This document shows positions 1 to 7,700 of a stretch of DNA of 14,417 bases, in pieces. The notes below the pieces were generated by a model. It was not told the origin of the DNA, ran no database searches, and worked only from the letters and a program-made list of their open reading frames with translations. The stretch comes from an uncultured Sphingomonas sp. Its GTDB lineage: Bacteria; Pseudomonadota; Alphaproteobacteria; Sphingomonadales; Sphingomonadaceae. The position numbers and the translations under genes were made by a program. The stretch is from NCBI GenBank assembly GCA_946482655.1, contig CAMLSA010000084.1:1-14417 (forward strand). Reading direction: 5' to 3'. Position 1 is the stretch's first letter, and every line of letters begins with the position of its first letter.

Positions 1-1
1 C

Positions 2-1399
2 GGAGTGATGGCGGTGGTCACTAATCCCGGCTGGGTCGCTGTGGTCGGCACCAACTGGTGGGCCGCCGATCGCGGGCTCCAGGCGCTGGCGATCGAGTTC
101 GAGACGGCGGGACCGCGCCCCGACGACGCGACGGTGCAGCGAGCCCTCGCCGCTGCCCTCAATGGCGACCAAGCCAAACGCTTTGCCGAGCGCGGCGATC
201 CCGACGCGGCGCTGGCCGGTCAGAATGTGATCAGCGCCAGCTATTCGGTGCCGATGCTCGCCCATGCACCAATGGAGACGCTGACCGCCACTGCGCGCTT
301 CACCGAGGGACGGCTCCAAATCTGGGTCCCCACCCAGACTGCGCCGCTGACCCGCGCGGCCGTGGCCGCGGCGGTCGGGCTCGATGAACGACAGGTCACC
401 CTCTATCCGACACTGATCGGCGGCGGCTTCGGCCGTAAGGTGGAGGTCGACGCCGCGGTCGAGGCGGCGATCATCGCGCGCAAGCTGAACAAGGCGGTTC
501 AGCTGGTCTGGCCGCGCCGCGAGGATATCCAGCACAGCCGGTTCCGGCCGCCGGCCTCCGCGCGGCTGAAGGGGCGGATCGGGCCAGGCGGGTCGATCGT
601 CGCGTGGTCGGCGCGGATCGCCGCCCCATCGATGGCGTCGGAAATGCTCGACCGGCTGATGGGCAAGCCCGGCAGAGTCAGCCACGGGCCCGAACGCGGA
701 TCGATCGATGGTGCGGTGCCGCCTTACGCGATCGAGGCGCTCGCGATCGAGCATGCCGAGGCGCCGATCGGGATCGGCACCGGTCCATGGCGCTCGGTGG
801 CGAACAGCTATACCGCCTTCTTCACCGAAAGCTTCGTCGACGAACTGGCGCTGGTTGCCGGGCTCGACCCGCTGTCCTTCCGGATGCAGGCGCTCGGCCA
901 TCAGCCTCGTCTCGCGCGCTGCCTCCAGATGGCGGCAGCGATCGGGAATTGGCAGGGTGGGGAGCCTGGTGTCGGGCAGGGACTCGCCTGCCACAGCTGC
1001 TTCGACAGCCACGCCGCGATTCTGGCCGAGGCGCGCGCAGAGGGCGATCGACTCAAGGTTTCGGGAATCACCGCGGTGGTCGATATCGGCCGGCCCATCC
1101 ATCCCGACATTGTTCGCCAGCAGGTCGAAGGGGCGATCGTCTGGGGCCTCGCCAATGCGCTTGGCAACGCCATCTCGCTCGAAGCCGGTGCGGTGACGGC
1201 GCAGAATTTCGACGGGCTCGGCCTTCCCGCGCTTTCCGATATTCCCGAGATCCGCGTCGAGATCGTTCCATCCGCCCTGCCTTCGGGCGGGGTAGGGGAG
1301 ATCGCGGTGCCGCCGGTCGCCCCGGCCATCGCCAACGCGATCTTCGCCGCAACCGGCAAGCGGCTGCGCCATCTGCCATTGAGACTCTCCGACGCATGA
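2..1399 (+). CDS. Molybdopterin-dependent dehydrogenase large subunit (isoquinoline 1-oxidoreductase beta-subunit type), C-terminal part, 5' end outside window
   Basis: The frame is open from base 2, so the gene starts upstream; about 465 codons remain, while full-length members have roughly 700 or more. Family members bind the molybdenum cofactor and hydroxylate aldehydes or N-heterocycles, passing electrons to a small [2Fe-2S] subunit normally encoded next door, here presumably upstream. Seen: the cofactor-binding GGGFGRK motif about 140 residues in, the stretch WPRREDIQHSRFRP after it, and near the C-terminus GGVGEIAVPP, whose Glu corresponds to the catalytic base of xanthine dehydrogenases. 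The stop overlaps the hemH start (ATGA), suggesting co-transcription and coupled translation. The large-subunit family is clear; the substrate cannot be told from sequence. Any twin-arginine signal would lie in the missing part. Confidence 0.9.
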   Translation, partial: GVMAVVTNPGWVAVVGTNWWAADRGLQALAIEFETAGPRPDDATVQRALAAALNGDQAKRFAERGDPDAALAGQNVISASYSVPMLAHAPMETLTATARFTEGRLQIWVPTQTAPLTRAAVAAAVGLDERQVTLYPTLIGGGFGRKVEVDAAVEAAIIARKLNKAVQLVWPRREDIQHSRFRPPASARLKGRIGPGGSIVAWSARIAAPSMASEMLDRLMGKPGRVSHGPERGSIDGAVPPYAIEALAIEHAEAPIGIGTGPWRSVANSYTAFFTESFVDELALVAGLDPLSFRMQALGHQPRLARCLQMAAAIGNWQGGEPGVGQGLACHSCFDSHAAILAEARAEGDRLKVSGITAVVDIGRPIHPDIVRQQVEGAIVWGLANALGNAISLEAGAVTAQNFDGLGLPALSDIPEIRVEIVPSALPSGGVGEIAVPPVAPAIANAIFAATGKRLRHLPLRLSDA

Positions 1400-2406
1400 G
1401 CCAACGGCCGCAGGGACATGTACCCGTCCAATCGCCGCGGGTCGGGGTACTGCTCGTCAATCTTGGCACTCCGGATGCGCCTACGCCGTTGGCGGTGCGG
1501 CGCTATCTGGCCGAGTTCCTCTCGGATCGGCGAGTTGTCGAAATTCCAGCGCTCGTCTGGCAGCCGATCCTGCGCGGGATCATCCTCAATGTCCGTCCGC
1601 GCAAGTCTGCACATGCCTATGCCCAGGTCTGGACCGAAGAGGGCTCTCCGCTCGCGGCGATCACCGCACGGCAGGCCGCGGCGCTTGGCGCGCGCCTGGC
1701 GAACATCGCGATCGTCGATCATGCGATGCGCTACGGCAAGCCGGCGATCGCCGATCGTATCGCAGCGCTCAAGGCGCAGGGCTGCGATCGCATCCTGCTC
1801 GCGCCGCTCTATCCGCAATATTGCTCGGCGACGACCGCGAGCGTGACCGACGCCGCCTTCGCGACGGTGGCGGCGATGCGCTGGCAGCCGGCGCTCCGAA
1901 TCCTGCCGCCTTATCATGACCATGTCGCCTATATCGGCGCGCTTGCCGCATCGGTCCGCAAAAGCCTGGAAGGCCTGGATTTCGTGCCGGACGCGATCGT
2001 GGCGAGCTTTCATGGCATGCCGCGCCGGACCCTAGATCTCGGCGATCCCTATCATTGCCATTGTCAGAAGACGGCGCGCCTGCTCGGTGAGGCGCTCGGC
2101 CGTGAGCTGGTGATCGCCTTCCAGTCTCGCTTCGGCCGTGCGCGCTGGCTCGAGCCGTCGACCGAGGCGACGCTCGAGCGACTCGGCCGAGACGGTGTGA
2201 AGCGGATAGCGGTGATCGCCCCGGGCTTCGCCGCCGATTGCCTCGAGACCCTAGAGGAACTCGCTATCCGCGGCCGGCAGCAGTTTCTCGCCGCGGGCGG
2301 TGAGTCCTTCGCCTATCTGCCCTGCCTCAACGATGGGGAAATCGGCATTGCGATGCTGGAATTTGTCATAACTCAGCAACTTGAAGGCTGGATGAAGCGC
2401 GCCTAG
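1396..2406 (+). CDS. hemH: Ferrochelatase
   Basis: Inserts Fe2+ into protoporphyrin IX, the last step of protohaem synthesis; works as a soluble or membrane-associated enzyme on the cytoplasmic side. The 336-residue product has normal bacterial length. Seen: VGVLLVNLGTPDAP at residues 16-29 (family N-terminus), SFHGMP at 204-209 with the metal/proton-handling His206, the signature FQSRFG...WLEPST at 242-256, and DCLETLEE at 281-288 whose Glu284 matches the conserved active-site glutamate. A Cys-His-Cys at 221-223 follows GDPYH. Some alphaproteobacterial ferrochelatases carry a [2Fe-2S] cluster, but I cannot assign ligands here. The frame is open far upstream; ATG at 1396 is chosen because the conserved N-terminus begins just after it and it overlaps the previous stop by 4 bases. 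Confidence 0.96.
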   Translation: MSQRPQGHVPVQSPRVGVLLVNLGTPDAPTPLAVRRYLAEFLSDRRVVEIPALVWQPILRGIILNVRPRKSAHAYAQVWTEEGSPLAAITARQAAALGARLANIAIVDHAMRYGKPAIADRIAALKAQGCDRILLAPLYPQYCSATTASVTDAAFATVAAMRWQPALRILPPYHDHVAYIGALAASVRKSLEGLDFVPDAIVASFHGMPRRTLDLGDPYHCHCQKTARLLGEALGRELVIAFQSRFGRARWLEPSTEATLERLGRDGVKRIAVIAPGFAADCLETLEELAIRGRQQFLAAGGESFAYLPCLNDGEIGIAMLEFVITQQLEGWMKRA

Positions 2407-2438
2407 CATTCCGATCGAACCTTCCAAGGAGATGTCAT

Positions 2439-3161
2439 ATGGCGCGTATCGCAATCGTTACCGGTGGAACCCGTGGCATTGGCGAGGCGATCAGCGTCAC
2501 GTTGCGGGACGCCGGGGTGATCGTCGCGGCCAATTACGCCGGCAATGACGTGCGGGCGAGAGAGTTCACGGAAAAGACCGGGATCAAGAGCTATAAATGG
2601 AACGTCTCCGATTACGATGCCTGTAACGAAGGAGTCGAGCAGATCGAGGCGGAACTCGGCCCAGTCGATATCCTCGTCAACAATGCCGGCATCACCCGTG
2701 ACGGCACTATTCTGAAGATGAGCTATCAGGATTGGAAAGAGGTGATCGACACCAATCTGGGCGGCTGCTTCAACATGGCCAAGGCCACTTTTCCGGGCAT
2801 GCGCGCCCGCGGCTGGGGGCGGATCGTCAACGTCGGCTCGGTCAACGGCCAGGCCGGCCAATATGGCCAGGTCAACTATGCCGCCGCCAAGTCGGGCATC
2901 CATGGCTTCACCAAGGCGCTGGCCCAGGAAGGCGCCAAGGCCGGGGTGACCGTGAACGCGATCGCCCCCGGCTATATCGATACCGACATGGTCGCCGCGG
3001 TGCCGCAGGACGTGCTCGCCAAAATCGTCGCGCGGGTGCCCGTCGGCCGGCTCGGCCATGCCGACGAGATCGCCCGCGGCGTCGCCTTCCTCTGCGCCGA
3101 GAATGGCGGTTTCATCACCGGATCGACCATGTCGATCAACGGCGGCCAGCACATGTATTGA
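2439..3161 (+). CDS. phaB: Acetoacetyl-CoA reductase (NADPH), SDR family
   Basis: Reduces acetoacetyl-CoA to (R)-3-hydroxybutyryl-CoA, the monomer precursor for polyhydroxybutyrate. The 240-residue protein has the classical SDR plan: TGGTRGIG at 8-15 (dinucleotide binding), NNAG at 81-84, catalytic Ser134, Tyr147 and Lys151 in QYGQVNYAAAKSG, and PGYIDTDM after strand 6. QYGQ before the catalytic Tyr and the C-terminal NGGQHMY are typical of PhaB and separate it from FabG. An AAGGAG Shine-Dalgarno lies 7 bases before the ATG. It sits 32 bp behind hemH and 11 bp ahead of a ribbon-helix-helix gene. No phaA or phaC is in the window, so the polymer pathway must be completed elsewhere. A FabG role is less likely. 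Confidence 0.93.
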   Translation: MARIAIVTGGTRGIGEAISVTLRDAGVIVAANYAGNDVRAREFTEKTGIKSYKWNVSDYDACNEGVEQIEAELGPVDILVNNAGITRDGTILKMSYQDWKEVIDTNLGGCFNMAKATFPGMRARGWGRIVNVGSVNGQAGQYGQVNYAAAKSGIHGFTKALAQEGAKAGVTVNAIAPGYIDTDMVAAVPQDVLAKIVARVPVGRLGHADEIARGVAFLCAENGGFITGSTMSINGGQHMY

Positions 3162-3169
3162 GGGGGGGG
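3162..3169 (+). promoter_or_regulatory. G8 homopolymer acting as the ribosome-binding site of the RHH gene
   Basis: A run of eight G follows the phaB stop directly and ends three bases before the ATG at 3173. It is the only purine-rich anti-SD-like element there. The SD role is inferred from position. Slippage in the run would change SD length or spacing. Confidence 0.5.
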
Positions 3170-3172
3170 CAG

Positions 3173-3394
3173 ATGGCCGGTCCCCTCAAGCGTTCGGTCA
3201 ACATCGCCGGCCACGCCACTTCGGTTACCCTGGAGCCGATCTTTTGGGAAGCGCTGGTCCGCGCCGCCGACGAGGAGGCACTGCCGCTCAATGCCCTTAT
3301 AGCGAAGATCGATGCGGAACGGGTTACGGACGAGGATCTGCCCAATCTCGCCAGCGCGATCCGCGTATGGCTTTTCAGGCGAGCGGCTGGATAG
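3173..3394 (+). CDS. Ribbon-helix-helix domain protein (RHH_4 type), 73 aa
   Basis: Small putative DNA-binding protein. The sequence opens with KRSVNIAGHATSVTLEPIFWEAL (residues 6 on; a beta strand, turn and first helix), followed by a second helix rich in Ala/Leu and a tail SAIRVWLFRRAAG; this matches the alphaproteobacterial RHH_4 family in pattern (TSVTLEP.FW, then SA.RV). Such proteins dimerise through the N-terminal strand and contact the DNA major groove. The frame is open upstream through phaB; ATG 3173 is chosen because the family begins here and it follows the phaB stop by 11 bases. Tight spacing implies co-transcription with phaB, so autoregulation or regulation of PHB genes is possible, but the target is unknown. 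It converges on the next gene with a 37-bp gap and no visible terminator. Confidence 0.82.
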   Translation: MAGPLKRSVNIAGHATSVTLEPIFWEALVRAADEEALPLNALIAKIDAERVTDEDLPNLASAIRVWLFRRAAG

Positions 3395-3431
3395 AGGGCG
3401 GCCGTACCGGGATCGCCACCAGCTTGTCGAT

Positions 3432-4394
3432 TCAGTAGAGCGCTCGCCGGTACAGCCCCTCGTCCGCCATGGCGTCGATGACCTCCGAGCCGAGCAGGCG
3501 GGTCAAGCTGGTATGGACGTCCTCGCCCATCAGCGTGCTGCCGCAGACATAGATAGCGGCCCCCGCGAGCACCCAATCGAGCATCGGCTCGCGGGCCTCC
3601 TCGATTTGGTCGACGACGCGGCGTCGTTCCTGCGCCTCACCGGGGAATACGAGATCGCAACGTTCGAGGTGACCCGTCGAGACCCACTCCGCGATCTCGG
3701 CGGCAAATACCTTATCGTCCGCGCTGTTGCGGTCTCCGTAGATCAGCCAGTTACGAGTGCCGGGTGGTCGCGTCTTGATATGGATGTGGAGACCGGCGAG
3801 GCCGGTCGCGTTGCCGATCAGGATCAGCGGCACCTCGTCGCGCGGTGGAGCGAAGTCGCGGTGCTCGCATAGCGCCAGGGCCACCGGATCGCCGATCCCA
3901 AGCTGCTGGCAGAGCCAATGAGATCGCTGCCCTTCGTCCGAAGGCGCGTTGGTGCGCAGCCTGATCACCAGATCGATGGCGCCGTCCTCGGGCAGCGAGC
4001 CGATCATATACTCGCCCGCCGGCGCGGCGGCGATGCCACCGGGGTCGAGGGCTTCCTGGGCGGGCCCGCAATAGATTCGGGCGACGGCGCCGGCCTGCCA
4101 GATGGGCAGTCCGCCCTCGGGCGCGATCCGCAGCCGGAAAAGCGGACCACCCGCTGAACCTGGATTGGCGATCTCGCGCGAGATCAGCCGCCATGCCGCA
4201 TAGGGAGGAGGCGCGGGAGCAGGTGTGGCCGCAGAAACCGGCGGCGAGATCGGCGGGAGTGGAGCAGGGCGGGGACCCGGTGGCTCGAAACCGCCGCGCC
4301 GGTCCGAGCGCTTCACCTGCACGAGCAGCAGCGCCACGAACAGCAGCGCCGCAAAAGCGGATAGCCCCAGCATCAGATTATCGAAGCCGCTCAT
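3432..4394 (-). CDS. Membrane-anchored ferredoxin-NADP reductase / CysJ C-terminal-like protein with degenerate cofactor motifs
   Basis: A 320-residue protein. Residues 7-27 form one hydrophobic segment followed by KRSDRR (likely N-in/C-out or peripheral anchor, orientation not certain), then a Pro/Ala-rich linker at 36-65. Residues about 67-320 resemble the reductase half of sulfite-reductase flavoprotein subunits: LGIGDPVAL (165-173), LILIGNATGLAG (190-201, nucleotide loop), NWLIYGDRN (215-223), YVCGS (282-286), and the terminal GLYRRALY. No flavodoxin domain precedes it. The normal FAD motif R-x-Y-S reads GEYMIGS at 127-133, and the SRDQ NADPH-phosphate motif reads PGEAQ at 251-255. Redox function is therefore doubtful or altered. 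ATG 4394 is preferred over one 22 codons upstream because the hydrophobic anchor begins right after it. Donor and acceptor are unknown. Confidence 0.72.
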   Translation of the reverse strand: MSGFDNLMLGLSAFAALLFVALLLVQVKRSDRRGGFEPPGPRPAPLPPISPPVSAATPAPAPPPYAAWRLISREIANPGSAGGPLFRLRIAPEGGLPIWQAGAVARIYCGPAQEALDPGGIAAAPAGEYMIGSLPEDGAIDLVIRLRTNAPSDEGQRSHWLCQQLGIGDPVALALCEHRDFAPPRDEVPLILIGNATGLAGLHIHIKTRPPGTRNWLIYGDRNSADDKVFAAEIAEWVSTGHLERCDLVFPGEAQERRRVVDQIEEAREPMLDWVLAGAAIYVCGSTLMGEDVHTSLTRLLGSEVIDAMADEGLYRRALY

Positions 4395-4708
4395 AGGCGA
4401 TGGCGCCCATATTCGGTCAGCATGGGCATTTCGAACGGGCGGGGATCGGAACGGTAGCACGGTGGGGCGTGGTCTTCGATTGCATCAGCCGCTGCCTCCC
4501 GTCGGCCGCAGGCGGGAGGCAAGCCGCGCCTTACGTTCATCGAGCCTGCGAGGCTCCCGGTGCGAGCCGCCGCCTTCCCGCGAGGGCGATGATAGGCCCG
4601 CGGCATGTCGGCTGACAATCTCCTACGGTACGACGGGAGGCAATTAGCGGATTTCGCCCATCGCCGGACAATGTCGCATGACAGCCATGCGGATCGGTGA
4701 AAGCCTGC
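4395..4708. other. Intergenic region of 314 bp with two hairpins, no convincing gene
   Basis: Lies between the glutamate dehydrogenase stop and the flavoreductase start, both on the minus strand. It holds two strong inverted repeats: a 9-bp stem TGCCTCCCG/CGGGAGGCA at 4493-4501 and 4513-4521, and a 6-bp stem GAGCCT/AGGCTC at 4542-4556 with a 3-base loop. Neither is followed by a T-run in either direction, so they are not classical terminators. A minus-strand frame of 75 codons (4618-4391) ends in an ATGA overlap with the flavoreductase but resembles no protein I know. The region probably carries the 3' end of the dehydrogenase transcript and the promoter of the flavoreductase; no good -35/-10 pair could be picked. 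Confidence 0.5.
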
Positions 4709-7700
4709 TCAGCGGGACAGTAAGGATCTGGCCTGGGCGGCTATCTGGGCGAGCATCGGAGCGGTCGGCGCCGCGGCGGAGCGGGCGCGGGCAACCGTCT
4801 GCCGGAATTGCTCGGCACGCGCCCTATGCGCGTCGAGCCATGCCGCCACCGCCTCGGCGGGCGCCGGTTTGCCGTTGCGCGCGAGGAAGTCGAGCCGGAT
4901 CTGGCCGAACTCGCGGGTGAGCCCCGCGACCAGCAACCGTTCCCACGCGTCGACGCTGCGGAACCGCGCCGCCGCCGATTTCGCCCAGTCGAGGCCGAGC
5001 GCCTCGCCGAGCACCACATAGGCGCGAGTGACCTCGACCTCGTCGGCGGACAATTCGCTCGCCAGCGCGGCGGTGCCGATCGCGCCATCGAGCTCGGCGA
5101 TGCGTACCAGCGCGTCGATCAGCGCGGGATCAATATTGTCGGCGGCGACGCGCTCGCGCAGCAGATCGGATTGCTGGCGCGCCTCGGCCTTGATCAGTTC
5201 GTCGCGTGCCTTGTCTAGCCTGGCAAGCCCTGGGCGGAGCATCTCGACCATCGTGCCGATATCCGTTTCAGGCGCGATGCTGCGCAGCAGATCGGCGACG
5301 TGCGGGCGCGTGACCTCGGCGAGCGCATCGAGCAGGGTCAGCCGCGCTTGTTCTTCGATCGCGGCATCCTCGATCCGCGCGAACAGCGTTTCGAGATCGA
5401 ACAGCGCTTCGACCGTGAAGTAGGCGGCACTTACCTGGGCGAGCGAGCACCCCTCCTCCTCGGCCATTTCGAACGGCGCGACGATGCCAAGCCGGTTTAT
5501 GACCCGGTTCGCCATCTTGGTGGCGATGATTTCGGCGCGCAGGCGATGGGCGTCGATCGCGCCGGCGTGATGCTTGCGCATCGCCGGTGGAAAGGCGGCG
5601 TGCAGCAGCGGCGTCAGCATCGGATCGCCCGGCCGATCGCTCGCCTCGATCGCGTTCTGGAGCGCCAGCTTTCCGTGCGACATCACCACGGCGAGTTCGG
5701 GGCGAGTCAGGCCGCGATGGTCCTGGACGCGGCGCAGCAGCATCTCGTTGCTGTCGAAGCCGTCGACGCCACGGTTGATGCGGCCCGCGGCCTCGAGAAT
5801 CTCAATTACCCGCAGCTGTGCCGGCAGCGCCTGCGCGCCACCCCGCTCCGCGAGCGACAGGGCAAGCGTCTGGAGCCGGTTATCCTCGAGCACGAGCTGG
5901 GCGACATCATCGGTCATCTTGACCAGCAGGGCGTTGCGCTTCTCGAAAGAAAGCCGGCCTTCGAGCATTTCGCGGTTCAAGGCGATCTTGACGTTGACCT
6001 CGTTGTCCGAGCAGTCCACCCCGGCCGAATTGTCGATGAAATCGGTGTTGATCCGCCCGCCACTGCTCGCGAAGGCGATCCGTCCCGCCTGGGTCACGCC
6101 CAGATTGGCGCCTTCGCCGACAACCCGGGCGCGGATCTGTTCGCCATCGACGCGATGCGCCTCATTGGCTCGGTCGCCGACCTCGGCATTGCTCTCGCCC
6201 TTCGCCTTCACATAGGTGCCGATCCCGCCGAACCAGAGCAGGTCGACCGGCGCCTTGAGGATAGCCGCGATCAGCCCGGACGGATCGAGGACGTTATCCT
6301 CGATACTCAGCGCGGCCTTCACCTCCGGCGAGATCGGGATCTCCTTCTGGTCACGCGGGAAGACGCCGCCGCCCTTGGAGATCAGCTTCGCATCATAGTC
6401 GGCCCAGCTCGATCGTGGCAGCGCGAACAGGCGCGCCCGCTCGGCATGGCTCTTCGCCGCGTCGGGATCGGGATCGAGAAAGATATGGCGATGATCGAAC
6501 GCCGCCACCAGCCGGATCGATTCGGACAGCAGCATACCGTTGCCGAACACGTCGCCCGACATGTCCCCGCAACCGGCAACGCGCACCGGATCCTTCTGCA
6601 CGTCGATGCCCATCTCGGCGAAGTGGCGCCGCACCGAAACCCAGGCCCCACGCGCCGTGATGCCCATCGCCTTGTGGTCATAGCCATGGCTGCCGCCGCT
6701 TGCGAAGGCGTCGCCTAGCCAGAAGCCGCGCTCGACCGCGATCGCATTGGCGACATCGGAGAAGCTGGCGGTGCCCTTGTCGGCGGCAACGACAAAATAG
6801 GGATCGTCGCCGTCGCGGATCGCGACCCTGGGCGGATGGACGACTCGGCCTTCGACGACATTGTCCGTAACCGACAACAGCGCGCGGATGAAGATCCGGT
6901 AGCTCTCGGTCCCCTCGGCAAGCCAGGCGTCGCGGTCGGCGGGCGAGGGGAGCTGCTTGGGATAGAAGCCGCCCTTGGCGCCGGTCGGCACGATCACTGC
7001 GTTCTTGACCACCTGCGCCTTCATAAGGCCGAGGATTTCGGTGCGGAAATCGTCGCGCCGGTCGGACCAGCGCAGGCCGCCGCGCGCGATCGGTCCGCTG
7101 CGCAGATGGATGCCTTCGACCCGGGGGCTGTACACCCAGATCTCGCGCCACGGCACCGGTGGGGGCAGGCCCGGGATCCCGCTGGAATCGATCTTGAAGG
7201 CCAGCGCCTGCCCGGCGGCCGGCGAGAAGGCGTTGGTACGCAAGGTGGCGCGGACCACCGCTCGGAACCGGCGCAGCATGCGATCGTCATCGATCGCCCT
7301 CACCTGTTTGAGCCCCGCCTCGATTTCGCCGTTGATCCGGTCTGCCTCATCCTTGTCGTGCCTCGATGGGTGATGCAGCGCCCGGAAATAGCCGATGATG
7401 TCGCGCGCGACGCCCGGCGCCTTCTTGAGCGCGACCACCGCCGTCGCCAATCCATAGGCGAAACCGGTCTGGCGCAGATAGCGGAACCAGGCGCGGTACA
7501 GAACCGCGTCGTCGGGGGAGAGGCCCACGGTGGTGATCAGCTCGTTGAACAGGTCATTCTCGGCGCGGCCTTCGAGCGTGGCGGAGATCGCGCCCTCGGC
7601 GATCGTGTTGCGCTCGAGCAGCGCGGCGGCGGTCTCGGCATCGGGCAGGTCGAGGCGGAATTCATGGATATAGGCGATATGGCCGCCATCGAGCGAGGTC

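Noticed and set aside
901..2013. 370-codon minus-strand frame across the Mo-hydroxylase/hemH junction
   Set aside because: Spans two well-supported plus-strand genes and has low-complexity Arg-rich text.
2403..3152. 249-codon minus-strand frame opposite phaB
   Set aside because: Exact antisense of an SDR gene with all catalytic residues; no recognisable product.
4391..4618. 75-codon minus-strand frame ending in an ATGA overlap with the flavoreductase
   Set aside because: The overlap is suggestive, but the text has no known pattern, runs through a strong hairpin and has no convincing ribosome-binding site.
5300..6718. 472-codon plus-strand frame inside the glutamate dehydrogenase gene
   Set aside because: Antisense shadow of high-GC coding sequence; Arg/His/Gly-rich text with no family motif, while the minus strand encodes a clear enzyme.
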